Shown: piece by piece, positions 54,389 through 63,730 of the stretch
Layout of the letters: each line of letters opens with the position of its first letter
Position numbering within the stretch: position 1 is the first letter of the stretch
NCBI RefSeq assembly: GCF_023734775.1
Contig: NZ_AP025732.1
Coordinates: forward strand, 434,001 to 498,000
DNA length: 64,000 bases
Source: Nostoc cf. commune SO-36
Lineage (GTDB): Bacteria > Cyanobacteriota > Cyanobacteriia > Cyanobacteriales > Nostocaceae
Direction: 5' to 3'
The notes under the pieces: generated by a model
What the model was told of the DNA's origin: nothing
The model's input: the letters and a program-made list of their open reading frames with translations, nothing else
Database searches by the model: none
Program-made: the position numbers and the translations under genes

Positions 54389-55717
54389 ATGACATTCTCA
54401 AGACGTAAATTCTTTGCAGTAGCAGGTACAACTGCTGTCGGCACTTTGATGGTGTCTCCTTTGGAAGGTCTTCTAGCCAGACAAACCTTTGGTCGAAAAT
54501 TTGGTAAAGGATATGGGCCACTTGTACCAGATCCCAATGGTTTGTTAGATTTACCAGCCGGATTTCAGTATCGAACTTTCTCTCTAACAGGCGAACTCAT
54601 GAACGATGGCACTTTAGTGCCAGGTAATCTTGATGGGATGGCGGCTTTCCCAGGCCCCAAAAACACAGTAATTTTAGTTCGCAACCACGAACTTAGCCCT
54701 GGTTCAACTACACAAGTCATCGGGCCAAGACCCTATGATCCACTTTGTAAAGGTGGTACAACAAACTTAGTTATTGGGCCTAATCGTCAGTTAATCAAAC
54801 ACTTTACTTCCCTAAGTGGAACCTATCGTAACTGTGCAGGTGGGCCAACTCCTTGGGGTTCATGGATTACCTGTGAAGAAAACACCTCCACTGTGGCTAC
54901 AAATAACCCAGCAAATCCCACCAATAATGTCTCAACTTCCCACGGTTATAACTTTGAGGTTCCAGCTAGCGCCACTTCTCCTGTAAACCCTGAGCCTCTA
55001 ATAGCTATGGGACGCTTTAACCATGAAGCTGTTGCTATAGACCCCAAAACTGGAATTGTCTATGAGACAGAAGACCGGGGAGATAGCCTCTTTTACCGTT
55101 TTATCCCAAAAGAACGTGGCAATTTAAAAGCAGGAGGAACCCTTCAAGCCTTAAAAATAAAAGATATCTATCAAGCAAAAACCTTTACTGGTTTTCCCAA
55201 GCAAAAGCCGATGAAAGTAGAGTGGGTGACGATTACTGATCCCAATCCGCCTGAAGATACTATACGAGTAGAAGGTTTTGCAAAAGGAGCAGCCCAGTTT
55301 GCTCGTGGGGAAGGTATCTGGTATGGCAAAGGTGAGTTTTATTTTTGCTGTACGAATGGTGGTTCTACTAACTCAAGTGGTAATCCGAATGGGTTTGGTC
55401 AGGTTTGGCGCTACATTCCAGGGAAAGAGACAATTGAATTATTTGTAGAGTCTACATCTAGAGATGAACTCGATGCTCCCGACAACATAGTTGTGACACC
55501 GTATGGTGATCTCATCCTCTGCGAAGATGGAGGTGGTGAACAATACTTAAGAGGTGTGACCCCTGACGGCGAACTTTATAATTTTGCACGTAACGCTTTC
55601 AATACCAGTGAACTGGCTGGGGCATGTTTTTCGCCAGATGGTAAGACTTTGTTTGTCAATATCTTTTCTGGTATTACTTTCGCAATTTGGGGCCCTTGGA
55701 CAAGTCATAGAGACTGA
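54389..55717 (+). CDS. PhoX-like (DUF839) Tat-exported protein
   Basis: 442 residues from ATG 54389. The N-terminus is a twin-arginine signal, MTFSRRKFFAVAGTTAVG, so the protein is exported folded, probably with bound metal. The DUF839/PhoX beta-propeller motifs are LDGMAAFPGPKNTVILVRNHE, NCAGGPTPWGSWITCEE, GRFNHEAVAIDPKTG, VYETEDRGDSLFYRFIP and SPDGKTLFVNIF. PhoX enzymes are calcium/iron alkaline phosphatases; phosphate scavenging is a reasonable inference. Confidence 0.88.
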   Translation: MTFSRRKFFAVAGTTAVGTLMVSPLEGLLARQTFGRKFGKGYGPLVPDPNGLLDLPAGFQYRTFSLTGELMNDGTLVPGNLDGMAAFPGPKNTVILVRNHELSPGSTTQVIGPRPYDPLCKGGTTNLVIGPNRQLIKHFTSLSGTYRNCAGGPTPWGSWITCEENTSTVATNNPANPTNNVSTSHGYNFEVPASATSPVNPEPLIAMGRFNHEAVAIDPKTGIVYETEDRGDSLFYRFIPKERGNLKAGGTLQALKIKDIYQAKTFTGFPKQKPMKVEWVTITDPNPPEDTIRVEGFAKGAAQFARGEGIWYGKGEFYFCCTNGGSTNSSGNPNGFGQVWRYIPGKETIELFVESTSRDELDAPDNIVVTPYGDLILCEDGGGEQYLRGVTPDGELYNFARNAFNTSELAGACFSPDGKTLFVNIFSGITFAIWGPWTSHRD

Positions 55718-55910
55718 TATCAAATTGTAGTATAGGAATCCGGTTTGATTACTGAAATTATTTGCGTAGGCTGGGAGTGGGGAGTAGGAAAAAAGACTTT
55801 TTGAGTGTACGGAGTTTTTTCAAAAATCAAATATGAGTCCTATATCAATGTCAGCGTAGGCGTAGATCCACCGCAGGCATCGCTACTATATCGTTGAATT
55901 ATCCTTGGTA

Positions 55911-55955
55911 AAAAGACTTGGGGAGGGGAAGATCATTTCCCTCCCCAAGTCTTTT
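55911..55955 (+). terminator. Strong hairpin, likely bidirectional terminator
   Basis: AAAAGACTTGGGGAGGG pairs with CCCTCCCCAAGTCTTTT around a short GAAGATCATTT loop, an almost perfect 17-bp stem with A- and T-runs at its base. It lies about 195 bp after the PhoX-like gene and before the acetyltransferase. Confidence 0.75.
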
Positions 55956-56071
55956 CATTGACACCTTGAGAGTACCGCCTGAAACGGACTCTGCCATAAA
56001 AGCTATTTGCTGGGTAAATTGGGATATAGATGCGGAAAATTTTTCTGTGTAAACTTGACCAGCAAATAGTA

Positions 56072-56563
56072 ATGAAAAACTATTATCAAGATTTTTTAAT
56101 TCGTGATTGGGTGCAAAGCGATCGCACCAGAGCCGCCGAGGTTATCAGTTATGTATTATCAGAATACGGTCTGGGTTGGGAACCAAAGGGCGCTGACCAA
56201 GATGTGCTGCGAGTAGAAGAATGTTATTTAGCTACTGGGGGAGAGTTTTGGGTAATTGAACACCAAAGCCAGTTAGTAGGTACTGGGGCATACTACCCCA
56301 TACACCGAGGCGAAAAAGCTGTAGAAATACGCAAAATGTATCTTTTGCCCAGCATCAGGGGTTTAGGATTAGGGAAATATTTGTTACAACAGCTAGAAGC
56401 AGCGATCGCAGAGCGTGGTTTTAAGCAAATTTGGATTGAAACCTCCAGCGTTTTGGTAGAAGCAGTCAAGCTGTATGAAAGCAACGGCTACACTCCAGCA
56501 ACGGGCGTAGAAACAACAAGGTGCGATCGCGTCTATGTTAAGTCATTGGTCAATGGTGATTAG
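56072..56563 (+). CDS. GNAT family N-acetyltransferase
   Basis: 163 residues from ATG 56072 (in-frame ATG at 56030 adds 14). The acetyl-CoA-binding motif A is EIRKMYLLPSIRGLGLGKYLL (R/Q-x-x-G-x-G), with KQIWIETSSVLVEAVKLYESNGY as motif B. The substrate is unknown. The gene runs into a TCATTGG heptamer repeat at its 3' end, and the last residues (LVNGD) are repeat-derived. Confidence 0.85.
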   Translation: MKNYYQDFLIRDWVQSDRTRAAEVISYVLSEYGLGWEPKGADQDVLRVEECYLATGGEFWVIEHQSQLVGTGAYYPIHRGEKAVEIRKMYLLPSIRGLGLGKYLLQQLEAAIAERGFKQIWIETSSVLVEAVKLYESNGYTPATGVETTRCDRVYVKSLVNGD

Positions 56564-56587
56564 TCATTGGTCATTGGTCATTGATCA
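56557..56587. repeat. Heptamer tandem repeat (TCATTGG)
   Basis: Three to four TCATTGG/TCATTGA units just after the acetyltransferase; a second such array (GTCATTGG, four units) is at 57851-57884, just after the PPC-like gene. Typical STRR of heterocystous cyanobacteria. Confidence 0.75.
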
Positions 56588-56629
56588 AGAATCACTAGCT
56601 AAAAACAAAGGACAAAGGACAAATGACAA

Positions 56630-57307
56630 ATGCACACTTGGATTAAAAATCTCGCAGGCTTACTCAATCTTTTTCTCCAATCCCATTGCCCCTTATGTCA
56701 ACGTGCAACTTCCCAAGAATTCTGTCAAAACTGCACCAGACAACTGCAAAAATGTCAACGCCAAGACCCGATTTCTTTATGGCAAGAGCCTATACCAGTA
56801 TTTGGTTGGGGGGAATATGGTGGCCCAGTGAAACGAGCGATCGCAGCAATGAAATACGAAAATCAACCCCAAATAGCTCGTCCTTTGGGTCAATGGTTAG
56901 GAGAAGCATGGTTGTTAAATTCACCGAAGCGAGATAGCCAACCTGTGGTAGTTCCCATCCCACTGCACGCTAGCAAACAAAAGCAACGTAAATATAATCA
57001 AGCCGCACTGATAGCACAAAGCTTCTGCGAAGTAACTGGATTAAAATTAAAACTAAACGGTTTAGCAAGAGTGCGAGAAACGGAAGCCCAATTTGGATTA
57101 TCGGTATCGAAACGAGAAAAAAACTTGGCTCAAGCTTTTGCTGTTGGGCAAGAATTTCGTCATCGTCCCCCAAATGCCCCAGTGCTGTTAGTAGATGACA
57201 TTTATACTACTGGTGCTACTGCCAGGTCTGCTGTGCAAACACTTCGTCAGAATGGAATTGTGGTCTTAGGATTAGTAGCTGTAGCCACCGCCGTCAAAGA
57301 CGGATAA
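56630..57307 (+). CDS. comF: ComF family phosphoribosyltransferase-like protein
   Basis: 225 residues. An N-terminal zinc-ribbon (CPLCQRATSQEFCQNC) precedes the PRTase domain with VPIPLHASKQKQRKYNQAALIA and the PRPP loop VLLVDDIYTTGATARSA. ComF proteins are needed for DNA uptake in naturally competent bacteria, including cyanobacteria. Here it stands alone, with no other competence genes seen. Confidence 0.92.
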   Translation: MHTWIKNLAGLLNLFLQSHCPLCQRATSQEFCQNCTRQLQKCQRQDPISLWQEPIPVFGWGEYGGPVKRAIAAMKYENQPQIARPLGQWLGEAWLLNSPKRDSQPVVVPIPLHASKQKQRKYNQAALIAQSFCEVTGLKLKLNGLARVRETEAQFGLSVSKREKNLAQAFAVGQEFRHRPPNAPVLLVDDIYTTGATARSAVQTLRQNGIVVLGLVAVATAVKDG

Positions 57308-57393
57308 ATCAAGAATTAATGGCAATCTTGGACTTAAAAGCGCATTAATTGACCAACTTACCCTATTCTCGTGGAAAAATTTCTTGAAGTATT

Positions 57394-57849
57394 ATGAATA
57401 AAGTTTTTGCGGCGGGTTTAAAACAACTCATCATTATTCCTGCCATGTTGCTGGGAATAGGCATAAGTACAAGTGCGGCTTTTGCTCAAAATAAGTTGTA
57501 TAGTCCAATTCCTTTATCTAACAGTACTGAAATTAGTGATAGTCTCTCAGATAAAGATATACCCACAGGTCAAGGTGGGTTTGCCCGTGATTACACGGTG
57601 AAGTTAGATAAGGGCGATAATTTAGCGGTTGACCTGTCATCGGAAAACTTTGACAGTATTATCACATTATTAGCACCTAATGGTTCAACTCTGGCAGAAA
57701 ATGATGATGGCCCTGATGGTAGTAGCAATTCCTTACTGTTTACTCGCATCGTAGAGACAGGGAATTATGTTATTCGTGTCCGGTCTTTTGGGGAAACTGG
57801 GGTTGGGGTTTTTAAACTCAAGGTGACAAAGCTGCAACCGATTAAATGA
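57394..57849 (+). CDS. Secreted PPC-domain-like protein
   Basis: 151 residues. Signal peptide with cleavage near SAAFAQ, then one pre-peptidase C-terminal (PPC)-like beta-sandwich: ARDYTVKLDKGDNLAVDLSS, FDSIITLLAPNGSTLAENDD, and GNYVIRVRSFGETGVGVFKL. PPC domains are usually appended to secreted proteases; here it is a free-standing domain. Role unknown. Confidence 0.85.
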   Translation: MNKVFAAGLKQLIIIPAMLLGIGISTSAAFAQNKLYSPIPLSNSTEISDSLSDKDIPTGQGGFARDYTVKLDKGDNLAVDLSSENFDSIITLLAPNGSTLAENDDGPDGSSNSLLFTRIVETGNYVIRVRSFGETGVGVFKLKVTKLQPIK

Positions 57850-57951
57850 ATTAGTCATTGGTCATTGGTCATTGGTCATTAGTCAGGATTTAAAAATTAT
57901 TATTCTCCCCTACTTCCCCTGCCTCCCCTGCTCCCTCATCTCCCTGATTTA

Positions 57952-58725
57952 TTAAAAGGCGGTCAATACGCAGAGAAATAAGGCTTCAGTCCACTCAACG
58001 ACTGCGCCGTAGGTATCTCCGGTGTGTCCACCTAGTTTGTGGTTGAACCATGCACCAGTTAAAGTGGCGATCGCACTGCCAACAACTATCATTGCCAGTG
58101 TGAGAAATAGTTGCTGTTTATCTATCAGCCAAAGTAAACCACTTAAACCGAATAACAACAACAGCCCCGGTAACAAATCCTTGTAAGAACGAATGGCTTG
58201 TTTGTGAAATGCACCTTTGCCAGTTGGTTTCAGGTAAGGATATCGGGCGATCGCTAGCTGTTGTCCCCAACGTCCCCAGCCACAAGCAGCCATTAGCAAC
58301 AACCAACGGCTTTCTGCTATATCTGTCAAAGCTGCTATTTTTAATATCACCAAGGCGATCGCAGCCATTGCTCCGAAAGCACCTGTAGCACTATCTGCCA
58401 TCACCTCCAATCGCCGATCTGGGTCGCCCACTGCCAAACCATCGGCAGTATCCATTGCCCCATCTAAGTGCAATCCTCCAGTGATGCCAATCCAAACACT
58501 TACTACCAAAGCACTACGAGTTAACACGGGCATACCAAGATAATCCATTCCCGTATCTACTAATCCTAAAATTCCCCCAATTATCAACCCTATAAACGAA
58601 GCAAGGCTTGCCACTCCCCGAAAGTCCAATCCGTTCAAATACGGTAGTGGAATAATTGTGTAAAATATAATACTAGCTGCCAGCTTTAACAGCAGCTTTT
58701 CCCACCACTGTTGCTGTTTCGTCAT
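57952..58725 (-). CDS. cobS: Adenosylcobinamide-GDP ribazoletransferase CobS
   Basis: 257 residues, multi-pass membrane protein. [20 protein letters not shown], then [20 protein letters not shown] carries the conserved Asp/His motif of CobS/CobV. Membrane segments are numerous ([34 protein letters not shown] and others). It joins GDP-cobinamide to alpha-ribazole in the last assembly step of cobalamin. No riboswitch was seen next to it, unlike cobK at 23.7 kb. Confidence 0.93.
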   Translation of the reverse strand: MTKQQQWWEKLLLKLAASIIFYTIIPLPYLNGLDFRGVASLASFIGLIIGGILGLVDTGMDYLGMPVLTRSALVVSVWIGITGGLHLDGAMDTADGLAVGDPDRRLEVMADSATGAFGAMAAIALVILKIAALTDIAESRWLLLMAACGWGRWGQQLAIARYPYLKPTGKGAFHKQAIRSYKDLLPGLLLLFGLSGLLWLIDKQQLFLTLAMIVVGSAIATLTGAWFNHKLGGHTGDTYGAVVEWTEALFLCVLTAF

Positions 58726-59102
58726 CTGAATTACATTAATATTTGGTAAATGGCTGGATAATTGTCTTGATATAGGTAAAATCTACATGAGCAGACTTTA
58801 AAACTTTAGATAAGATTTACTTCTATTAAACATTCTCCTTCAAAATTTTGTTATGCTTGTCTAAGTGGTAAGCAAATACTAGTAGGCAATTTTTATACAA
58901 AAATCCATTGATTTTGGGAAGTTAAAATTCCATCAGGGAGCAAAATTTGTATTTTGTATTCGCTAACTAAAAACTTACTCTAAATTGTTAGACGATTGTT
59001 CCACAAAATTGATATTTTTTTAAATATAGGAAGTAAACAAGCTACTCAATTATGACTGTTTAGCTATGTTGCCACTCTCCTTAGCTCAATCGCTATTTTC
59101 CT
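58726..59102. other. Intergenic region, no feature recognised
   Basis: 377 bp between divergent cobS and the next gene. Moderately AT-rich. No repeat, hairpin or B12 riboswitch was seen, despite looking for the latter. Confidence 0.45.
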
Positions 59103-59555
59103 ATGAGTCACCATCTACCCGACACCAGGATACCAGCTCCGTGCATTATTAACACGGGCATCATTGTGAATAAGCTCGACATACGGCGATTGCTGACAGA
59201 TTTAGGTCGAGTCCACTACATCTACACCCAAGAAGATAAGGTACTGAGCGAGGGTGAAGGGGATGTGATGGAGGTTTTTGCCAATCCGCAAAGGTCTACC
59301 TTAGTGGCTAACCATGCCCTATATTTGAATGTTTGTAGTTTTGATTACTTGGAACTAAAACAGTCCTCACAACAAGAAACCTATTTCGATTTGATGCAAG
59401 AAGGGGTGTGTCTGCGGTTGATTCCCCGCTCAACCCCCCTACAAGAGCGACGAGAGCGAAACTTCAATGTCAGCGCTATAGAAGCGATGATGGAGCAAGT
59501 ACTCTCAGCGAGGTGGGATGCCGAAATCGACGATGACTGTTCTGATTCTTTCTAA
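59103..59555 (+). CDS. Conserved cyanobacterial hypothetical protein
   Basis: 150 residues. Core: IIVNKLDIRRLLTDLGRVHY, then EGDVMEVFANPQRSTLVANH, YLNVCSFDYLELKQS and LRLIPRSTPLQERRERNFNV. It is soluble with no recognised catalytic motif. I do not recognise a named family, but gene structure, start and terminator are clear. Confidence 0.78.
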   Translation: MSHHLPDTRIPAPCIINTGIIVNKLDIRRLLTDLGRVHYIYTQEDKVLSEGEGDVMEVFANPQRSTLVANHALYLNVCSFDYLELKQSSQQETYFDLMQEGVCLRLIPRSTPLQERRERNFNVSAIEAMMEQVLSARWDAEIDDDCSDSF

Positions 59556-59608
59556 AAGACCTACAACTACAACTATACCAAATTTATCTAACACTGTACT
59601 TTATTGAA

Positions 59609-59645
59609 CTAGGGGCAATTCCTGAATTGCCCCTAGTTTGTATAG
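59609..59645 (+). terminator. Intrinsic terminator
   Basis: A perfect 13-bp stem, CTAGGGGCAATTC / GAATTGCCCCTAG, with a 2-base loop, followed by TTTGTATAGTTTTG. It lies 54 bp after the hypothetical gene that ends at 59555. Confidence 0.85.
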
Positions 59646-59814
59646 TTTTGCTATTATTTGGTTTGATTGCCCAACTACCAGAGGCAAAAGGCAGAAACTC
59701 TTTATATATGATGCGTGAGTCCTGCATTTTCTACCTTACTTAAAAAGCAAACTGCTGGTTTTTGGATGATAAGTTATGAAAACACTCAAAAATTCATCAC
59801 CAAGAGTTTGAAGA

Positions 59815-60525
59815 TTATTTACACATTTGCAGCGTGCGGCGATCGCTAGCAGTGATAGAATTTAACCGATAAAAGTCTTGCAGAGCCAGTGAGTAAGCGT
59901 AAGAGTTTAACTCATCCTCACCAACCTTGGGTAGTCTATTACTTGTAGCTACCTGATTCGACTGCTCAGAGCTAGCTTGAGTTGATGAACCATTAACCGT
60001 CATCACCAACTCTCCTGATGGATTGATTGAACCTTGAAAACAATTAAACTCTGATTGGGGCATATACAATGCACCCGTTATCTTGGCCTGCTGCTTTTGA
60101 AATATGATATAACCTTGACCAAGCTCATTTGGTTTTGGAGATTGACCATAGAGGTAAATCCCATCTTTTGCAGGAAAATTTGCTTTTGGTAAAACTCCTG
60201 TGCTTTTTGTGGCTCCCTGACTATTTGGAACCAGCGCTGTGGTTGTAGGTATTGTTTTTCCGCTCTGATGAGAGAAAACTCCTCTATCTCCAGAAGCCGC
60301 ATTAAGTTGACTTCTCTGCTCTCGAACTTTTCTTAGTTGCGCTAAAAGAGAGTTTTCGGAAGTTTTAGTTTTCTGAATCTGAGCCGATGATGATAATGAA
60401 GAATCTTTAACTGATATTACTTGAGTCTGCTTGGCTAGAAAGCCCAAACCGAGAAGTAAGCCTAAGCCCGCGAGGGAAATTCCCCACTGCCGGGGAGATA
60501 ATAACTGATGAAGGTTGTTAAGCAC
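59815..60525 (-). CDS. Membrane-anchored cyanobacterial hypothetical protein
   Basis: 236 residues from GTG 60525. One N-terminal anchor (WGISLAGLGLLLGLGFLAKQ) precedes a Ser/Gln-rich linker (about 45-115). A compact C-terminal domain follows (DGIYLYGQSPKPNELGQGYI, then GALYMPQSEFNCFQGSINPSG and NSYAYSLALQDFYRLNSIT). Two cysteines there could form a disulfide. No family recognised. Confidence 0.68.
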   Translation of the reverse strand: MLNNLHQLLSPRQWGISLAGLGLLLGLGFLAKQTQVISVKDSSLSSSAQIQKTKTSENSLLAQLRKVREQRSQLNAASGDRGVFSHQSGKTIPTTTALVPNSQGATKSTGVLPKANFPAKDGIYLYGQSPKPNELGQGYIIFQKQQAKITGALYMPQSEFNCFQGSINPSGELVMTVNGSSTQASSEQSNQVATSNRLPKVGEDELNSYAYSLALQDFYRLNSITASDRRTLQMCK

Positions 60526-60902
60526 CCTACTTCTCCTGTTACAAAACTAACTAAGTTCTTTAGAACTTACTCAAAGTATAGCTGAGTCTTAATTGCCTAA
60601 GACTTTGTTAAAGACTTATATTACTATTGTCCAAAAAACAAAACTGTCAAAAAATAAAGTTTTTATTTAATTCAGCCCAATAATATTATAGTAATCCTAT
60701 TTGATTTGCAAATACTGAGAGGTTAAGATACCGGACTTCTTGAATAAATTCTGTATATTTTTGTTCGTAACTGCTGCAAAGATTGCTATATACAGCAGAT
60801 TTCCAGGAAGGTGAAGTACAGAAGCTAAGTTTCGACATTTAGCTAGATTTAGATATAAACCCTATTTTACTCCTGAATCCTGCCTCCTGAATTCTGCCGT
60901 AT
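60526..60902. other. Intergenic region, no clear feature
   Basis: 377 bp between two genes on the minus strand. A fragment of repeat A (CTCCTGAATCCTGCCTCCTGAATTCTG) lies at about 60870-60896. No other feature seen. Confidence 0.45.
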
Positions 60903-61574
60903 TTATGAAACTTGTATATCTTGTAGCTTGGCCACCATTTCTGCACGCGCCGAAACCTTTAACTTGCGAAACATCCTCTTCAAAGCTTGTTTGACAGAAT
61001 TTTGCGTAATCCACAGTTTTTCCCCGATTTCGGCATTCGTTAACCCCTGTGCCACCAATTCAGCAATTTCTAACTCACGGGCTGTTAGAGGACTTGTTAA
61101 AAGTGAATTGGATATTTTGGGTTTTGTCCGTAGGGTTGCCATTTTCGCTGATAAATGAATACATAAAGCGCTTAAATCAGCTAAATCGTTGCCATTAAAG
61201 GCAGGATTTCCCTTGTCACGAGCTAAGTTCAAGGTTCCGACAAGACGACCATCGTAAACAATAGGCCCAGTCATTACGTGTTCGTGATCTGAACGCGAGC
61301 AAAAATGCTTCCAGGCTGCTGGTGATAATAATAACTGCTCATGAGCGGGAGCATGACGTTCAACCACGTAGCGCCCCACTGGATTGCTTTCTAAGCATAC
61401 TGCTGGGATGCCTGAAACATTAATCTCAGTGCTTGGCTGCTCATCTAGAAGATAAATGCCCCAATTTTGCACGCTAAAATGCTCACCAATTTTATCCGTG
61501 AGAGCTAGTCTTAATTCTTGCTCATTCTGGACATTGGCGATCGCATGAAATACAGCGTGGAGAGAATTAGTCAT
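60903..61574 (-). CDS. GAF-LuxR family transcriptional regulator
   Basis: 223 residues from ATG 61574 (a TTG at 61601 would add nine). The GAF domain (about 10-145) includes EHFSVQNWGIYLLDEQPSTE and LVGTLNLARDKGNPAFNGND. The C-terminal LuxR helix-turn-helix is LTARELEIAELVAQGLTNAE, then IWITQNSVKQALKRMFRKLK-like sequence. No receiver domain is present, so it responds to a GAF ligand rather than phosphorylation. It is divergent from the DUF3386 gene 101 bp away, a candidate target. Confidence 0.88.
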   Translation of the reverse strand: MTNSLHAVFHAIANVQNEQELRLALTDKIGEHFSVQNWGIYLLDEQPSTEINVSGIPAVCLESNPVGRYVVERHAPAHEQLLLSPAAWKHFCSRSDHEHVMTGPIVYDGRLVGTLNLARDKGNPAFNGNDLADLSALCIHLSAKMATLRTKPKISNSLLTSPLTARELEIAELVAQGLTNAEIGEKLWITQNSVKQALKRMFRKLKVSARAEMVAKLQDIQVS

Positions 61575-61675
61575 AAGTGTACCCAGTTGGGGACTATCCA
61601 AGCCTCAACAATTACTTCTATGCTAATACCAAGGAAACTAAAACGCTAATTAACAGTAGCGACTAGGAGAAGCAC

Positions 61676-62332
61676 ATGACAGTTACACAACTCTCTGCTC
61701 AGGAACTTTTCCGGGCTGCTTATGAAAACCGCTATACTTGGGACAAGAATTTTCCCGGTTATACCGCAAATATTACCTTTAAGCATGATGATAAAGTGTT
61801 TACAGGCAAAGTTATCATTACTGCCAATCTGAAAGCCGAAGTCTTGGATGTAGATGACGAGTCAGCACAGAAAGCAATTCATGGTCAAGCATGGGAGATA
61901 GCAATTCACCGCGTCCGCCGCAGCTTTGAAGACACCCACAGCGCCAATACCTTTAGCTATGGAAAAACTGACGAAACTGGTGCGGTTGAGCTTTTAATGG
62001 GTGGTAAGGCTGAGGGCGATAAATACAAAGTCCGCAATAATGAAGTATGTCATGTTCACCGTCTAATCCACGGTACTTATGTAACCATAGACACCTTCAG
62101 CAGTCATGACACTGGGGAAGGCTACCTGTCCCACCGTTATGACTCTGTGTACCATGACCCTAAAACTGGGGAACAAAAGGGCGGTAGAAGCGAATTTGTT
62201 GATGAGTATGAAAAAGTTGGTGACTATTTCATCCTCAATCGTCGGGAGATTCGCACTGAGACAGCAGGACAATTTTCTACTCAAGAATTTGTTTTCTCTG
62301 ACATCAAATTGTTGGAACCTGTTGCTGCTTAA
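61676..62332 (+). CDS. DUF3386 family protein
   Basis: 218 residues, with AGGAG six bases before ATG. It reads LFRAAYENRYTWDKNFPGYT, ANITFKHDDKVFTGKV, then GYLSHRYDSVYHDPKTGEQ and DYFILNRREIRTETAGQFST, the layout of DUF3386, a cyanobacterial/plastid-lineage family of unknown function. It has a beta-barrel-like strand pattern and no signal peptide. Confidence 0.88.
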   Translation: MTVTQLSAQELFRAAYENRYTWDKNFPGYTANITFKHDDKVFTGKVIITANLKAEVLDVDDESAQKAIHGQAWEIAIHRVRRSFEDTHSANTFSYGKTDETGAVELLMGGKAEGDKYKVRNNEVCHVHRLIHGTYVTIDTFSSHDTGEGYLSHRYDSVYHDPKTGEQKGGRSEFVDEYEKVGDYFILNRREIRTETAGQFSTQEFVFSDIKLLEPVAA

Positions 62333-62334
62333 AC

Positions 62335-62653
62335 TTTATCGAACAGAATTCAGGAGTCAGGAGTCAGAATTCAGAATGAATTCTGTACGACTGGTGGATA
62401 GCGCAGCGTTAGCGAGTACTCGAGCGTCTGAATAATCGGCGTTTTTGCACCCCCACCAAATTGAAAGTTTGGTGGTCTTCTCTACGAGACGCAAGCGCGA
62501 ACAATTCCTGCGCGGTCTGAATCCCTGACTGATAGCGTTCGCGTAGCGTCTCTAAGAGTTGCGTTAGCGAGTCTTCTCCCAAGGGGAGACGCCAAAGGCG
62601 AACGAGCGTCTTGATTCTGACTCCTGAATTCTGACTTCTGAATTCTTCTTCAA
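62335..62653. repeat. Dispersed repeat family A, copy 3 (319 bp)
   Basis: Nearly collinear with copy 1 (7249-7569), in the same orientation, from TTTATCGAACAGAATTCAGG to the CTTCTTCAA end. The hairpin at 62453-62475 has one arm change (AGTTTGGTGG). An extra CTCTACGAGACGCAAGCGCG block interrupts it. It begins immediately after the DUF3386 stop. Confidence 0.8.
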
Positions 62654-62730
62654 TCTGTAATATCATTAGCGATCGCTCTTAGTTAAAAGGAGCGATCGCT
62701 TTTAGTAGGGGCATACAGCTAGCTTGTACC

Positions 62731-62832
62731 ATCTTCCCAATCTCTGCTTGGGAATGCCATTCTAGAGGCGGTAGCCTCAAGACTTGCGGCACGGCTACGA
62801 GCAGCATTTTCAGCCAGAGGCTGGAAACGAGG
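62731..62832. repeat. Palindromic repeat, TCTCGTTTCCAG family (reverse copy)
   Basis: CTTCCCAATCTCTGCTTGGGA at one end and CAGCCAGAGGCTGGAAACGA at the other, with an AGAGGCGGTAGCCTCAAG centre. It is the inverted relative of 34582-34688. A MITE copy begins 9 bp after it. Confidence 0.65.
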
Positions 62833-62840
62833 TTTTAAAG

Positions 62841-63031
62841 CAATACAGTTCAGTTAAGCAATTTTTTCCTTCTCTTTCTTCTCTCTGCGTCGCGCCAGTT
62901 GCTTCAAGTCGGGAAACCCGCCCAACGCACTGGCTTCTCTGTGCCTTGGCGGTAGCCTGCGGCAAGCCGAAGCGTCTACGTTAAAAAGTTGACTTTGATA
63001 ACAGAGTTTTAGCCTTAACTGAACCGTATTA
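62841..63031 (-). mobile_element. MITE-like element, copy 3 (191 bp)
   Basis: CAATACAGTTCAGTTAAG at the left end and CTTAACTGAACCGTATTA at the right. Perfect 10-bp direct repeats GGTTTTAAAG flank it (62831-62840 and 63032-63041). Orientation is opposite to copies 1 and 2. A CGCGCCAGTTGCTTCAAGTC-type block is inserted in the interior. Confidence 0.88.
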
Positions 63032-63102
63032 GGTTTTAAAGGAGTTTGAAAATCACGTTAGGATACTTAATTAGGTGTTCCTAATCAAGTGGTAATTTAT
63101 TT

Positions 63103-63612
63103 ATGAGTCAACTTGAAAACATTCAAGCTGAGTACGAAAAGTTTCCGGAAGCATTTGAGAGTGTAATCATTAGCACCGTGAGCGCACAGGCAATACCCAA
63201 TGCTAGTTATGCTCCCTTTGTAATGGATGATTCCAAAAATATCTACATTTACGTCAGTGGTCTTTCGACTCATACCAAAAATATTTATGCCAATCCTCAT
63301 GTTAGTGTCTTGTTTATCGAGGATGAAGCTAAGAGTAATCTAATTTTTGCCCGTCGTCGTTTGAGTTTTGATTGTACGGCAACTCTGATAGAGCGTGAAA
63401 CTGACAAGTGGAATCAAATTGTTGAGCAATTTCAAGGGCGTTTTGGTGAAATTGTCGAAGTTTTGCGCGGCTTGTCTGACTTTCGGATTTTCCAGCTAAC
63501 TCCGAGTGAAGGTCGTTTTGTAGTTGGTTTTGGGGCAGCATATCAAATCAGTGGTGATAACCTCCATCAACTTGTTCAAATCACAGGAGATGGTGACAAA
63601 AAGCAAGGTTAG
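63103..63612 (+). CDS. HugZ-like / pyridoxamine-phosphate-oxidase-fold protein
   Basis: 169 residues with the split-barrel FMN-binding fold: SVIISTVSAQAIPNASYAPF, then IYVSGLSTHTKNIYANPHVS, VLFIEDEAKSNLIFARRRLS, and the C-terminal FRIFQLTPSEGRFVVGFGAA. The latter resembles the heme-contact region of HugZ/HutZ heme-utilisation proteins. Whether it degrades heme is not certain. Confidence 0.85.
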   Translation: MSQLENIQAEYEKFPEAFESVIISTVSAQAIPNASYAPFVMDDSKNIYIYVSGLSTHTKNIYANPHVSVLFIEDEAKSNLIFARRRLSFDCTATLIERETDKWNQIVEQFQGRFGEIVEVLRGLSDFRIFQLTPSEGRFVVGFGAAYQISGDNLHQLVQITGDGDKKQG

Positions 63613-63730
63613 AAATTCAAAATTTAAAATTCAAAGTTGTACCCTTGCAGAGTAGCAAGCTACGCGCAGCGTCTCGTAAAGAAGAAAGTTTCAGGCTCTT
63701 ATTTAAACTTAAACTAAACTTTTTAATTTT

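Noticed and set aside
58726..59102. Looked for a second cobalamin riboswitch near cobS
   Set aside because: None of the conserved B12-box elements was found.
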